The position numbers were made by a program, and so were the translations under genes. The notes under the pieces were generated by a model. It made no database searches. It saw only the letters and a program-made list of their open reading frames with translations, and was not told the DNA's origin. Positions 17,649-25,750 of a stretch of 64,000 nt of DNA are shown piece after piece; the stretch's first letter is position 1, and each line of letters begins with the position of its first letter. Source of the DNA: Streptomyces flavofungini. GTDB taxonomy: Bacteria; Actinomycetota; Actinomycetes; Streptomycetales; Streptomycetaceae. Location of the stretch: NCBI RefSeq assembly GCF_030388665.1, contig NZ_CP128846.1:5158501-5222500 (forward strand). The letters are read 5' to 3'.

Positions 17649-18287
17649 GTGGATACTCCCGGCTTCAGCCGGGAGAGGAAGCGAAGCCCCCACGGAGCAG
17701 GGCAGGGAAAGCCGGTTCGCCGCCGGGGCGGGAAGCTGACGCCGGCGAAGATGGCGGAGCCGCCGGCCATCGTCTGGTCGCGCCCCCTCCCGGAGGGCGC
17801 GAGCCCGTCGACGGTGACCGTGTCCCAGGACGCGGCCGGCAGCTGGTACGTGTCCCTGCTGTGCGAGGACCCGTCGCTGTGCGAGGACCCGTCGCTGTGC
17901 GAGGACCCGTCCGTGAAGCCGCTCCCCGCCACCGACGCGGCTCGGTCGGAGTTCCGGAGCATGCTGGAGCGCAAGGCCCGTTGGTACGGCCGCGAAGTGA
18001 TCGCGATCGACCGGTGGTTCCCCTCCTCCGAGCCGTGCTCCGTCCGTGGCGCCTCGCCGGACAAGATGCCGCTGGACGTCCGCGAGTGGACGTGCGACTG
18101 CGGGACGACCCACGACCGGGACGTGAACGCGGCGAAGATCATCCTGGCCGTCGGGCTGACGGCGGCTGTCTGTGGAACTGGTGTAAGACCTCAACGGAGT
18201 ACTCCGGGCGGGCAGTCGGCGATGACGAGGAAACCCCTGCGGCGCGAGCCGTAGGGATCCCCCTCCTCCAGGAGGGGGAGGCAGTCA
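17649..18287 (+). mobile_element. Decayed IS200/IS605-type (TnpB-only) element
   Basis: Both ends carry the subterminal hairpins of this class: left CTCCCGGC-TTCA-GCCGGGAG (17656-17675) and right CCCCCTCC-TCCA-GGAGGGGG (18258-18277) followed by AGGCAGTCAAC. No target-site duplication is seen, as expected. Only a shortened tnpB lies inside and no tnpA. The element separates the efflux adaptor gene (ribosome-binding site touching the left end) from the lipoprotein gene (stop codon touching the right end). The right end would hold the guide-RNA scaffold region in an active element. Confidence 0.8.
17730..18254 (+). pseudogene. tnpB: TnpB transposon nuclease remnant
   Basis: The reading frame keeps KLTPAKMAEPPAIVWSRPLP and STVTVSQDAAGSWYVSLL, then a 3-copy CEDPSL insertion, then jumps to ERKARWYGREVIAIDRW and the C-terminal zinc-finger/RuvC-III part CDCGTTHDRDVNAAK. 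The RuvC-I (DxG) and RuvC-II (catalytic Glu) regions are deleted, the first N-terminal 100 or so residues are absent, and the first zinc CxxC reads CSVR. The catalytic Asp of DRDVNAAK is kept. The product cannot be an active RNA-guided nuclease. The frame is still open, so it may be transcribed. Confidence 0.85.
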
Positions 18288-18288
18288 A

Positions 18289-18996
18289 CTACTGCATTCC
18301 GTCCAGGCCTTCGAGCAGCTTGCTCTTGCACGCCTCGCGGGCCCGTTCGTACGCGGGCGAGTTCCGGTCGAGCGCCGGGTTCGCGGGGCTCGGGTCGCCC
18401 CCGGGGATGACGTTGCCGCCGGACATCGTGGGGTTGGTGAACTTGGAGACGCCGTTGTCGCGCATGCACTTGGCGTGCGCGAGCATCGACTCGTAGTCCT
18501 TCTGCGCGTCGCGCTTGGGCGCCAGGTCCATGGCGGCGCGCAGTTCGTCGGCGCAGACGCCGTTCTTGCCGCCCTTGTACTCCTCGCCGCCGCCCTTCGG
18601 GTCGACGAGCTTCTCGATCTTCGACCAGTCGAGGTAGCCGCTCAGCTTCGGGTCGGGGTAGTCCTTCAGACCGGCCTTGGAGCGCATGCAGCGGACGTAG
18701 GTCATCTGGGCGTCGTAGAAGGCGCTCTTGCCCTCGGCGGCGGGCTTGGAGGCGGCGTCGCCCTTGCCCTCGCCCGCGCCCTTGTCCTTGCCGGAGGCCC
18801 CGCCCGTGGCCGGCTCGTCGGGGGCGGAGGCGACCCCCTCGTCCTTGACGCCGCCGTCCCCGCCGCCGCAGGCGACGCAGAGGGCGAGGAGGGGGGCGGC
18901 GACGGCCGCGGCGACGCGGAGGCGGGTGGCGGTCCGGGCAGCGGTGCTCAGGGGACGCCGGGCAGCGGCGCTCCGGGAGGCGGTGTGGATGCTCAT
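18289..18996 (-). CDS. Putative lipoprotein/secreted protein linked to efflux operon
   Basis: 235 residues from ATG 18996. The N-terminus has a basic region and hydrophobic stretch ending LLALCVACGGG, a plausible though non-canonical lipobox. A Gly/Lys-rich linker leads to a domain with paired Cys-containing helices: FYDAQMTYVRCMRSKAG, ADELRAAMDLA, YESMLAHAKCMRDNGVSKF and ACKSKLLEGLDGMQ. Four or more conserved cysteines suggest disulfides outside the membrane. It is upstream of and co-oriented with the adaptor-ATPase-permease genes and divergent from the two-component system, so it was probably the operon's first gene before the insertion. Confidence 0.8.
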   Translation of the reverse strand: MSIHTASRSAAARRPLSTAARTATRLRVAAAVAAPLLALCVACGGGDGGVKDEGVASAPDEPATGGASGKDKGAGEGKGDAASKPAAEGKSAFYDAQMTYVRCMRSKAGLKDYPDPKLSGYLDWSKIEKLVDPKGGGEEYKGGKNGVCADELRAAMDLAPKRDAQKDYESMLAHAKCMRDNGVSKFTNPTMSGGNVIPGGDPSPANPALDRNSPAYERAREACKSKLLEGLDGMQ

Positions 18997-19130
18997 GCGG
19001 ACCACCGTCGGGCCCGTACATGGTGGCTGGTCCATGGCCGCATGATGAGCGCGTAACAATGCGCGAGAACGCGGGTCCTGGCCCTCACCACCGGCCTGAA
19101 CAGGGCAAACCCTCACGCATAATCGGCCGC

Positions 19131-19820
19131 ATGGCCCATGTGCTGCTGATCGAGGACGACGTGTCCGTGCGCGACGGCATGGAGCTGGTGCTGCGCAGGC
19201 ACGGCTACGACGTCGCCACCGCCGCCACCGGTGAGGACGCCCTCGCGCTCCTCGCCGACCCGGCGGGCGCCGCCGTCGAACTCGCCGTGCTCGACCTGAT
19301 GCTGCCCGGCGTCGACGGCTTCGAGGTCTGCCGCCGACTGCGCGCGGGCGGCTCCACGCTGCCCGTGATCATGCTGACCGCGCGCGGCGACGACACCGAC
19401 ATCGTGCGGGGCCTGGAGGCGGGCGCCGACGACTACGTGGTCAAGCCGGTGACCGCGCCCGTCCTGGAAGCCAGGATCCGGGCGGCGCTGCGCCGGGCCG
19501 AGCCCTCCCAGTCGGCGCGGGGCGAGGACCACGCGGGTCTCGTCATCGACCGCGCCGGGCTCACCGTCGCCAAGCGCGGAGTGCCGATCGCCCTGCCGCC
19601 CACCGAACTGCGGCTGCTCCTTGAGCTCTCCGCGTCCCCGGCGCACGTCTTCAGCCGCGAGCAGTTGCTCCAGTCCGTGTGGGAGCACGGCTTCCTCGGG
19701 GACTCCCGGCTCGTGGACGCGGCGGTGGGCAGGCTGCGCGCCAAGATCGAGGACATTCCGGCGCGGCCGCGCTACATCCAGACGGTACGGGGCTTCGGCT
19801 ACCGGTTCGGGCCGGTGTGA
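19131..19820 (+). CDS. OmpR/PhoB-family response regulator
   Basis: 229 residues from ATG 19131. Receiver domain: acidic pair in LLIEDDVSVRD, phosphoacceptor Asp in AVLDLMLPGVDGFEV (about residue 57), switch Thr in MLTARG, and Lys in YVVKPV. The C-terminal winged helix includes LPPTELRLLLELS and RLVDAAVGRLRAKIE, ending in the typical TVRGFGYRF. It overlaps the kinase gene by 4 bases. It probably controls the divergent lipoprotein/MacAB-like operon, as seen for analogous TCS-efflux loci in Streptomyces; that link is inference. Confidence 0.95.
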   Translation: MAHVLLIEDDVSVRDGMELVLRRHGYDVATAATGEDALALLADPAGAAVELAVLDLMLPGVDGFEVCRRLRAGGSTLPVIMLTARGDDTDIVRGLEAGADDYVVKPVTAPVLEARIRAALRRAEPSQSARGEDHAGLVIDRAGLTVAKRGVPIALPPTELRLLLELSASPAHVFSREQLLQSVWEHGFLGDSRLVDAAVGRLRAKIEDIPARPRYIQTVRGFGYRFGPV

Positions 19821-21268
19821 GGGTGGCCCGCCGCGCCCTACGACGCCTCGTCGGCCTCCGCACCCGCCTCGTCGTGGCCTTCGTCCTCATCGCCCTGGCC
19901 AGCGCGGTCACGGCGACCGCGCTCGCGTACCGCGAATCCCGCACCGCCGTCCTCGAACGCAAACAGGACGCGGTGCGCACCGCCTTCAAGAACCGCGTCG
20001 AGCAGGCCGCAGCGGACTTCGACGTCCCCGCCGACGAGGTGTCCCTGACCCGCTTCGCCACCGGCGTCGCGGACGGCCTCGGCGACGACGCGGTGGTCGT
20101 GGCCCGGTACCGCTCCCTCACCGTGTCGTCCGACGCGTCCGCCGACCGCTCGCGGATCACGCCCGCCCTGCGCGAGGCGGTGCGCGACCACAACCGCATG
20201 AGCTTCCAGCGGGTCGAGCGCGACGGCCGCCCCTACCTGGTCGTGGGCACCCCCGTCACCTTCGACGGCGCGTCGCCCTCGGGCCTGGACGCCTTCGCCG
20301 TCACGTCGCTGCGGGCGGAGAGCGAGGCGACGGCGGGCGTCCTGGAGGCGGTGCGGGACGGCATCGTGCCGGTGGTGCTGCTCGCCGCCGTCCTCGCGCT
20401 GCTCTCCGCGGGCACCGTCCTGCGTCCCGTACGCGAACTGGGCCGCGCCACCCGTCGGCACGCGGCCGGTGACCTCTCGTCCCGGGTGCGGGTCCGGGGC
20501 CGCGACGAACTGGCCGACCTGGCACGGGACTTCAACGAGACCGCGGACGCCCTGGAGGCGTCCGTCGCCGAACTGCGCGAGCAGGACGCGCGGGCCAAGC
20601 GCTTCGTCGCCGACGTCTCGCACGAGCTGCGCACCCCGCTCGCCGCGATGACGATGGTCGCCACCGTCCTCGACGAGGACGCGGACGCCCTGCCGCCGGA
20701 CACGGCCCAGGCGGCCCGCACCGTCAGCGAGGAGACGGCGCGGCTCTCCCGCCTCGTGGACGACCTGATGGAGATGTCCCGCTTCGACTCGGGCGCGGCC
20801 CACCTCAACCTCACCCCCACCGACCTCGCGGAAGCCGTCTCCGCCACGCTGTCCCTGCGCGGCTGGACCGACCGCGTACGCACCGAACTGCCCCACGGCG
20901 TCCGGGCGCTGGTCGACCGCCGCCGCGTCGACGTGATCGTGGCCAACCTCGTCGGCAACGCCCTGCGCCACGGAGCGCCCCCCGTGACTCTGACCCTCGC
21001 CACCGACCCGGCGGGCGACTGGCTGACCGTGGAGGTGGCCGACCGGGGCCCCGGCCTCCCGCCCGAGACCCTCGCCCACGTCTTCGACCGCTTCTACAAG
21101 GCCGACTCCGCACGCACCCGCTCCGAGGGCAGCGGCCTCGGCACCGCCATCGCCCTGGAGAACGCCCGCCTGCACGGCGGCACGATCGAGGCGGCCAACG
21201 GCCCCGAAGGCGGCGCGGTGTTCACGCTGCGGCTGCCGTGGCGGCGTCCTCGGGAGGAGCACGCATGA
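19817..21268 (+). CDS. Sensor histidine kinase
   Basis: 483 residues from GTG 19817. Two membrane segments (about residues 14-36 and 178-197) bound an extracytoplasmic sensor of about 140 residues. Then HAMP, H-box FVADVSHELRTPLA, N-box NLVGNALRHG, G1 ADRGPGLP and G2 SGLGTAIA. Both overlaps with neighbours are 4-base (GTGA and ATGA), so response regulator, kinase and lipoprotein form one translationally coupled operon. The signal sensed is not predictable. Confidence 0.95.
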   Translation: MRVARRALRRLVGLRTRLVVAFVLIALASAVTATALAYRESRTAVLERKQDAVRTAFKNRVEQAAADFDVPADEVSLTRFATGVADGLGDDAVVVARYRSLTVSSDASADRSRITPALREAVRDHNRMSFQRVERDGRPYLVVGTPVTFDGASPSGLDAFAVTSLRAESEATAGVLEAVRDGIVPVVLLAAVLALLSAGTVLRPVRELGRATRRHAAGDLSSRVRVRGRDELADLARDFNETADALEASVAELREQDARAKRFVADVSHELRTPLAAMTMVATVLDEDADALPPDTAQAARTVSEETARLSRLVDDLMEMSRFDSGAAHLNLTPTDLAEAVSATLSLRGWTDRVRTELPHGVRALVDRRRVDVIVANLVGNALRHGAPPVTLTLATDPAGDWLTVEVADRGPGLPPETLAHVFDRFYKADSARTRSEGSGLGTAIALENARLHGGTIEAANGPEGGAVFTLRLPWRRPREEHA

Positions 21269-21822
21269 AGTCCCTGTCCCTGTCCCTGCCCGAGCCGGGG
21301 CGTGCGGCCCGCGGTGTCGTGCTGACGACTCTGGCCGCCCTGCTGCTCGCCGGATGCGGGGTCCGCCCCACCGGTGTCCTGGACGGCGGCGAGGCGGCCG
21401 GAGGCCTGACCAAGGGGCTGCGTCTCTACTTCGTGTCGCAGGCGGGCCGATTGGAGGGCGTGTCGCGCCCCAGCATCCCCGCGACCAGGTTCACCGACCC
21501 CAAGAGCGTCATCAAACTCCTCCTGAACGGACCGGCGAAGCCGGAACTCGCCAACGGGCTCACCACGCTGCTCGGCTCGGACGGCAGCTACGACGCCACG
21601 GTCGCCGGGGGCAGGGTCACGGTCCACGTCCCGCAGGGGGAGCTCTCCGGCACGCCCGTGGAGAACCGGAACCTGATCGGCCAACTCGTGTGCAGCATCG
21701 CGCGGGCGCGGGCCATGGCGGACACGAACGGCACGACCCGGACCGACGACATCCGCGTCACGATCCGCCCGCGGGGCGACGCCCGCCCGGGCACGTACGT
21801 CTGCTCGGACTTCCTGAAGTGA
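21265..21822 (+). CDS. GerMN-domain-like lipoprotein of the two-component operon
   Basis: 185 residues from ATG 21265. A clear lipobox LLLAGC at about residues 27-32 gives a lipid-anchored extracytoplasmic protein. The core, VSQAGRLEGVSR with FTDPKSVIKLLLNGPAKPELANGLTTLL, resembles the GerMN domain as found in LpqB, the lipoprotein partner of MtrB kinases. By analogy it may tune the kinase encoded just upstream. A C-terminal CS pair (YVCSDFLK) is present. The analogy with CseA/LpqB is inference from position and domain. Confidence 0.78.
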   Translation: MKSLSLSLPEPGRAARGVVLTTLAALLLAGCGVRPTGVLDGGEAAGGLTKGLRLYFVSQAGRLEGVSRPSIPATRFTDPKSVIKLLLNGPAKPELANGLTTLLGSDGSYDATVAGGRVTVHVPQGELSGTPVENRNLIGQLVCSIARARAMADTNGTTRTDDIRVTIRPRGDARPGTYVCSDFLK

Positions 21823-21832
21823 ACGGGTGGAC

Positions 21833-23077
21833 TCAGTCCTGCCGGAGCAGGGCCGGCCCTTCCGACGTCTGCGGTGCGGTGTCCCGTACGGAGCCCCGCA
21901 CCCGGGCCGACACCCCGACGACCCCCAAGGCCAGCGTGGTCAGCCCCGCCCCCGCCCAGGCGGCCGACTCGTACCCCCACCCCGCGTCGATGACGGTCCC
22001 CCCGAGCCAGGGCCCCGCCGTGTTGCCGAGGTTGAACGAGGACGTCGCGGTGGCCCCCGCGAGGGTGGGCGCGGCGGCAGCGACCTCGAAGACGCGGGCG
22101 TTGAGCGCGGGCCCGGTGTAGAACGCGGACACCCCCAGCAGGAAGGCGAGCACCACCACCGCGACGCCCCCGCCGGACAGCAGGGCGAGCAGCGCCAGAA
22201 ACACGGTGGACGCGGCGATCCCGCTGAACAGCACGGTGAACAGCCGCCCGTCGGTCACCCGCCCCCCGATCGCCGTACCGATCAACGCCCCCACCCCGAA
22301 CAGCGCGAGCACCCCCGGCACCCAGCCCTCGCCGAGCCCGGCGACATCGGTGAGGAGCGGCGCGAGATAGCTGAAGGCGCAGAAGACCCCGCCGGCGGCG
22401 AGCGCGACGACGGCGACGGCGAGCCACACCTGCCGGTCGCGGTAGATCACGAGCTCGCGTCGCAGGACGGGCTGTTCGGCGGGCGGGGCGATGCGCGGGA
22501 CGAGCAGGACGACGCCGACGAGGGCGAGCGCGGAGGCTCCCGCGACCGCCCAGAAGGCCGAGCGCCAGCCGAAGTGGTCGCCGAGGAAGGCGCCCGCGGG
22601 CACGCCGAGGACGTTCGCGAGGGAGAGCCCGCCGAGCATGACGGCGATGGCCCGAGCCCGCTGGGCCACCGGCACCATCGCGACGGCGACGGACGCGCCG
22701 ACGGCCCAGAACCCGGCGCAGGCGAGCGCGCTGACGACGCGGGACGCGAACAGGACGGCGTACGAGGGGGCGAGGGCGCCCGCGATCTGGCCGAGGCCGA
22801 AGACGCTGATGAGGGCGATGAGGGTGGCCCGGCGCGGCAGCCGCAGGGTGGTGGCGGCGAGCAGCGGGGCGCCGACGACCATGCCGATGGCGAACGCGGA
22901 GATCAGCAGCCCGGCGCGCGGCACGGAGACGTCCATGTCGTCGGCGACGGCGGGCAGCAGCCCCGACAGCATGAACTCACTGGTGCCGAGGGCGAAGACG
23001 GCGACGCCGAGGGTGTGGACGGCTATGGGCATGCGAGAGGGCACGCTTTTCGCCAACGTGTTCGCAGGTGCGCTCAT
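21833..23077 (-). CDS. MFS drug-efflux transporter (Cml/Cmx-like)
   Basis: 414 residues with about 12 membrane segments and the opening LGVAVFALGTSEFMLSGLLPAVADDM, the hallmark of the DHA1 subgroup that includes chloramphenicol efflux proteins of Streptomyces and Rhodococcus. RLPRRATL in loop 2-3 and the motif-C-like GVPAGAFLGDHFGWR are present. Specificity for chloramphenicol is not shown. The ATG at 23077 precedes the conserved start; a longer reading to 24103 is an antisense shadow of the next gene. It is convergent with the two-component operon, ending 11 bp away. Confidence 0.85.
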   Translation of the reverse strand: MSAPANTLAKSVPSRMPIAVHTLGVAVFALGTSEFMLSGLLPAVADDMDVSVPRAGLLISAFAIGMVVGAPLLAATTLRLPRRATLIALISVFGLGQIAGALAPSYAVLFASRVVSALACAGFWAVGASVAVAMVPVAQRARAIAVMLGGLSLANVLGVPAGAFLGDHFGWRSAFWAVAGASALALVGVVLLVPRIAPPAEQPVLRRELVIYRDRQVWLAVAVVALAAGGVFCAFSYLAPLLTDVAGLGEGWVPGVLALFGVGALIGTAIGGRVTDGRLFTVLFSGIAASTVFLALLALLSGGGVAVVVLAFLLGVSAFYTGPALNARVFEVAAAAPTLAGATATSSFNLGNTAGPWLGGTVIDAGWGYESAAWAGAGLTTLALGVVGVSARVRGSVRDTAPQTSEGPALLRQD

Positions 23078-23112
23078 GCCCGCTGGGGGGCGGGCCGGTC
23101 GACCGGGCGCGA

Positions 23113-24216
23113 TCAGGCCTCGCGGGGGTGCTCGAAGACGACCGCGTCCTCGCGGTCGGCGGCGCGGACGAATCCGGCCCGGGTCAGGACGTCGTGGGAT
23201 GCGGTGTTGCCGACGTCGGAGAGGGCGCGCACGCCCCGGACGTCGCCGTGGTCGGGGTGGGCGAGGGCCCAGTCGGTGAGGGCGCGCAGGGCCTGGGTGG
23301 CGTAGCCGTTGCCGCGGGCCGCGGGGACCAGGCTGTAGCCGACCTCGGCCCAGCCGTCCTCGTCGGGCACGCCGTGGAAGCCCATGGCGCCGACGGCGCG
23401 CTGGTCCTCGGTGCGGACGAGGGCGAACATGCCCCACTCGGGGCGGTGCGTCCCGGCGGCGTACGACTTCGCGGTGCGGTCGGCTCCGGCGCGGGTGCCC
23501 CCGGACGGGCCCTCGCCGTCGGCCCACTCGAAGCCGCCCGTGCCGCCCGCGGCGATGTCGGCGGCGGCGTCCGGGGACACCTCGACGAGGTCGACGGGGC
23601 CCGCGGGCAGCAGCAGGGGGTTGTGCCAGCGCCAGCGGTCCAGGCGGGCGTGGCCCTCGCGGGTGCCGCGGCCGGTGGCCCACAGCAGGACGCGCCAGTG
23701 GTCCTCGCCGTCGTGGGCCGGGGGCACCTTCGGGAACTGGCGGGCCAGCAGGGCCTCGCACAGGTCGGCCGGGGGTTCGTAGGCGACGTCGAAGGCGCGC
23801 AGGACGTCGTAGGTGTGCAGGAGCAGCTCGGCGACGCCCATCGCCGCGAAGCCGGTCGCGTCCGCGGTGCCGTACGGGTACGGGTGCCAGCCGCGCACGC
23901 CTCGCGGTGTGGTCCGTACGACCGCCGCGAGCAGGCCCGCCGTCGCCTCCACGACGTGCAACGCGCCGTCCGCGTCCGTGTCCTCCTCGAAGTGGATGTC
24001 CATCGGGACGTACGCGCCGGTGCTCGCCGTGCGGCCGGTGAGCTGCGTCGCGTAGGCGTTGAAGTCGCCCGCGATGTGCTCCGCCGTGTCCAGGCAGCTC
24101 CACTCCAGGTCGCCCGCGGGGACCGTCCAGTCGTACTCCGGTGTCGCCACCGCGCGCAGTGCCGCCAGCGCGTGTGCCGTCGCTTCGTCGATGCGTTCCC
24201 CGCCGTTGAAGAGCAT
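23113..24216 (-). CDS. DinB/MDMPI-like domain fused to GNAT acetyltransferase
   Basis: 367 residues. The N-terminal two thirds is a DinB/maleylpyruvate-isomerase-like four-helix bundle (WSCLDTAEHIAGDFNAYATQL, AAMGVAELLLHTYDVLRAF), with metal-binding His residues at the family positions. The C-terminal third is a GNAT fold: FALVRTEDQRAVGAMGFHG, VGYSLVPAARGNGYATQALRALTDWA with the acetyl-CoA loop (R-G-N-G-Y-A), and VLTRAGF. A complete fusion of the two is uncommon. It could be a mycothiol-dependent or amine-modifying protein; substrates are unknown. No frameshift is visible at the junction. Confidence 0.8.
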   Translation of the reverse strand: MLFNGGERIDEATAHALAALRAVATPEYDWTVPAGDLEWSCLDTAEHIAGDFNAYATQLTGRTASTGAYVPMDIHFEEDTDADGALHVVEATAGLLAAVVRTTPRGVRGWHPYPYGTADATGFAAMGVAELLLHTYDVLRAFDVAYEPPADLCEALLARQFPKVPPAHDGEDHWRVLLWATGRGTREGHARLDRWRWHNPLLLPAGPVDLVEVSPDAAADIAAGGTGGFEWADGEGPSGGTRAGADRTAKSYAAGTHRPEWGMFALVRTEDQRAVGAMGFHGVPDEDGWAEVGYSLVPAARGNGYATQALRALTDWALAHPDHGDVRGVRALSDVGNTASHDVLTRAGFVRAADREDAVVFEHPREA

Positions 24217-24226
24217 GGGCGTGAGG

Positions 24227-24874
24227 TTACGTGAGCAGCTCCAGCTCCGTCCTGAGGTTTTCCCTGGCCGGGGCCTCCCAGTGCGTCGCTCCGTACTCCG
24301 TGCGGAACAGTCGGGGCAGGGCGAGGAGCTGGCGCAGGACGTCCGCCCTGCCCGCGCGGAACGCCTCGTCGGGGACGAAGGCGTACTCCTCGCGGACCGC
24401 CGCCGCGTAGGTGGCGTACGCGTCCGGGGGTGCCGCGAGGATCGCGAGGTCCGCGTCGCACAGGACCTCGCCGTTGGTGTCGCCGTCGGCCGGGTCGTGG
24501 CTGGTCGTGAGGCGGACCAGGCGGGCCACCTCCGCGGTCGCCTCCTCGGTCAGGCCCGCCTCCGGCAGGGCCCGTTCCGCGAGGCGGGCGCTGCGTTCCT
24601 CGTTCTCCGAGCGGTCGGGGGCGTAGACGGCGTCGTGGAACCAGGCCGCGAGCCGCACCAAGTGCGGGGTGTCCGCGTGCGGGTGGAGGGTGTCGATGTG
24701 GGTGAGGACGGCGAGCAGGTGGTCCGTGGTGTGGTACCGCCGGTGCGGCTCGGCCCACCGGGCGAGCAGGTTCTCCCCGTACGGCTCCGGGTCCGGCCCC
24801 GGTGCCGCGCCCCGCGCCCCGAGCAGGGCGTCCCGCCAGCTGGTGCGGAGGGCTTCTACATCATCTGCAGCCAT
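24227..24874 (-). CDS. HD-domain predicted phosphohydrolase
   Basis: 215 residues. The metal-binding His of RRYHTTDHLLAVL, the HD pair in LAAWFHDAVYAP and the later LTTSHDPADGDTNGEVLCDADLAILA match the small bacterial HD family (predicted metal-dependent phosphohydrolase). The substrate is unknown. It is upstream of the DinB-GNAT gene on the same strand with a 10-bp gap, so they are probably co-transcribed. Divergent from the following gene. Confidence 0.85.
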   Translation of the reverse strand: MAADDVEALRTSWRDALLGARGAAPGPDPEPYGENLLARWAEPHRRYHTTDHLLAVLTHIDTLHPHADTPHLVRLAAWFHDAVYAPDRSENEERSARLAERALPEAGLTEEATAEVARLVRLTTSHDPADGDTNGEVLCDADLAILAAPPDAYATYAAAVREEYAFVPDEAFRAGRADVLRQLLALPRLFRTEYGATHWEAPARENLRTELELLT

Positions 24875-25032
24875 ACGCAGACCCTAGCGGGGCTCCCCGG
24901 TCCCGCCCCTTCTCCGTTCCCGGGGGGCGGGCTGGCCCACCCGCGCGGGGCACCCCGGCGGAGCCGCACCGTGGTGAGCGAAAAGCGGCCTGGACGTTGC
25001 CTTTCGGGGCAACGCCCGCTTGGCTGGCCGCC

Positions 25033-25713
25033 ATGACGTACGACGAAGCGAACACGCCCGACGAAGCGTACGAATCCGACCGGCCGGGCAGGCTCCTGCG
25101 CACCGAGCGGGACGCTCTCATCCCGCTTCTGCGCTCCGCCGCCGACGAGGCGTTCGCGGCCCCCACCTGCTGCCCCGGCTGGTCGGTCCGGGATCTGCTC
25201 GCGCACTGCTCGGCCGCCCTGGCTCGAGTGATCGAGAGCCGCTTCGAGGAGGGGGTGTTCACCGCCGAGGGCAACGACCGGGACATCGCCGAACGCGCGC
25301 ACTGGCCCAACTCCCGCATCGTGGACGAGCTGGAGCACGGCATGACGCACGCGGGCGCCGCCATCGCCGCGTCGAAGGGCCTCTTCGACGGCGTCGCGCT
25401 CGGCGAGTGGGTGCACGCGGGCGACGTACGGGACGCGTGGGGCCTGCCGGGCGCGTACGGCGGCGACGGCCTCGCCGACGCGCTGCCGCTGCTCGCCTCG
25501 TTCAGCAAGCAGTCCTCGGCTCCGCCCCTGCACGCGGACGTGGACGGCTTCGACGAGCCGCTGTTCCTGGGCGTGACGGACGGCAGCCGCCCGCCCGCCC
25601 GGTACATCGGGGACGCTCCGACCCTGGTCCGCCTGTACGCGGGCCGCCCCCTGTCCGACGCGAAGTTCGAGCTGGCGGGGGCGACGCAGGAGGAGTTGAG
25701 CATCTTCAGCTGA
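25033..25713 (+). CDS. Mycothiol-dependent maleylpyruvate isomerase family protein
   Basis: 226 residues from ATG 25033. The CCPGWSVRDLLAHCSAAL stretch is the TIGR03083/MDMPI_N family signature (actinobacterial, DinB-like bundle), and LGEWVHAGDVRDAWG supplies the third metal His. The family includes mycothiol S-transferases and isomerases. Substrate not predictable. It is monocistronic. The 158-bp gap before it holds a GTTGCC...GGCAAC hairpin just upstream of the start (about 24997-25014) that could affect translation. Confidence 0.82.
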   Translation: MTYDEANTPDEAYESDRPGRLLRTERDALIPLLRSAADEAFAAPTCCPGWSVRDLLAHCSAALARVIESRFEEGVFTAEGNDRDIAERAHWPNSRIVDELEHGMTHAGAAIAASKGLFDGVALGEWVHAGDVRDAWGLPGAYGGDGLADALPLLASFSKQSSAPPLHADVDGFDEPLFLGVTDGSRPPARYIGDAPTLVRLYAGRPLSDAKFELAGATQEELSIFS

Positions 25714-25750
25714 GGTCCGGCAGGCCGAGTGCGCCCGGCGGCGGGGCGCC

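Noticed and set aside
17649..18254. An active TnpB RNA-guided nuclease gene
   Set aside because: The regions for the first two RuvC catalytic residues and much of the N-terminal part are deleted, and one zinc Cys is lost.
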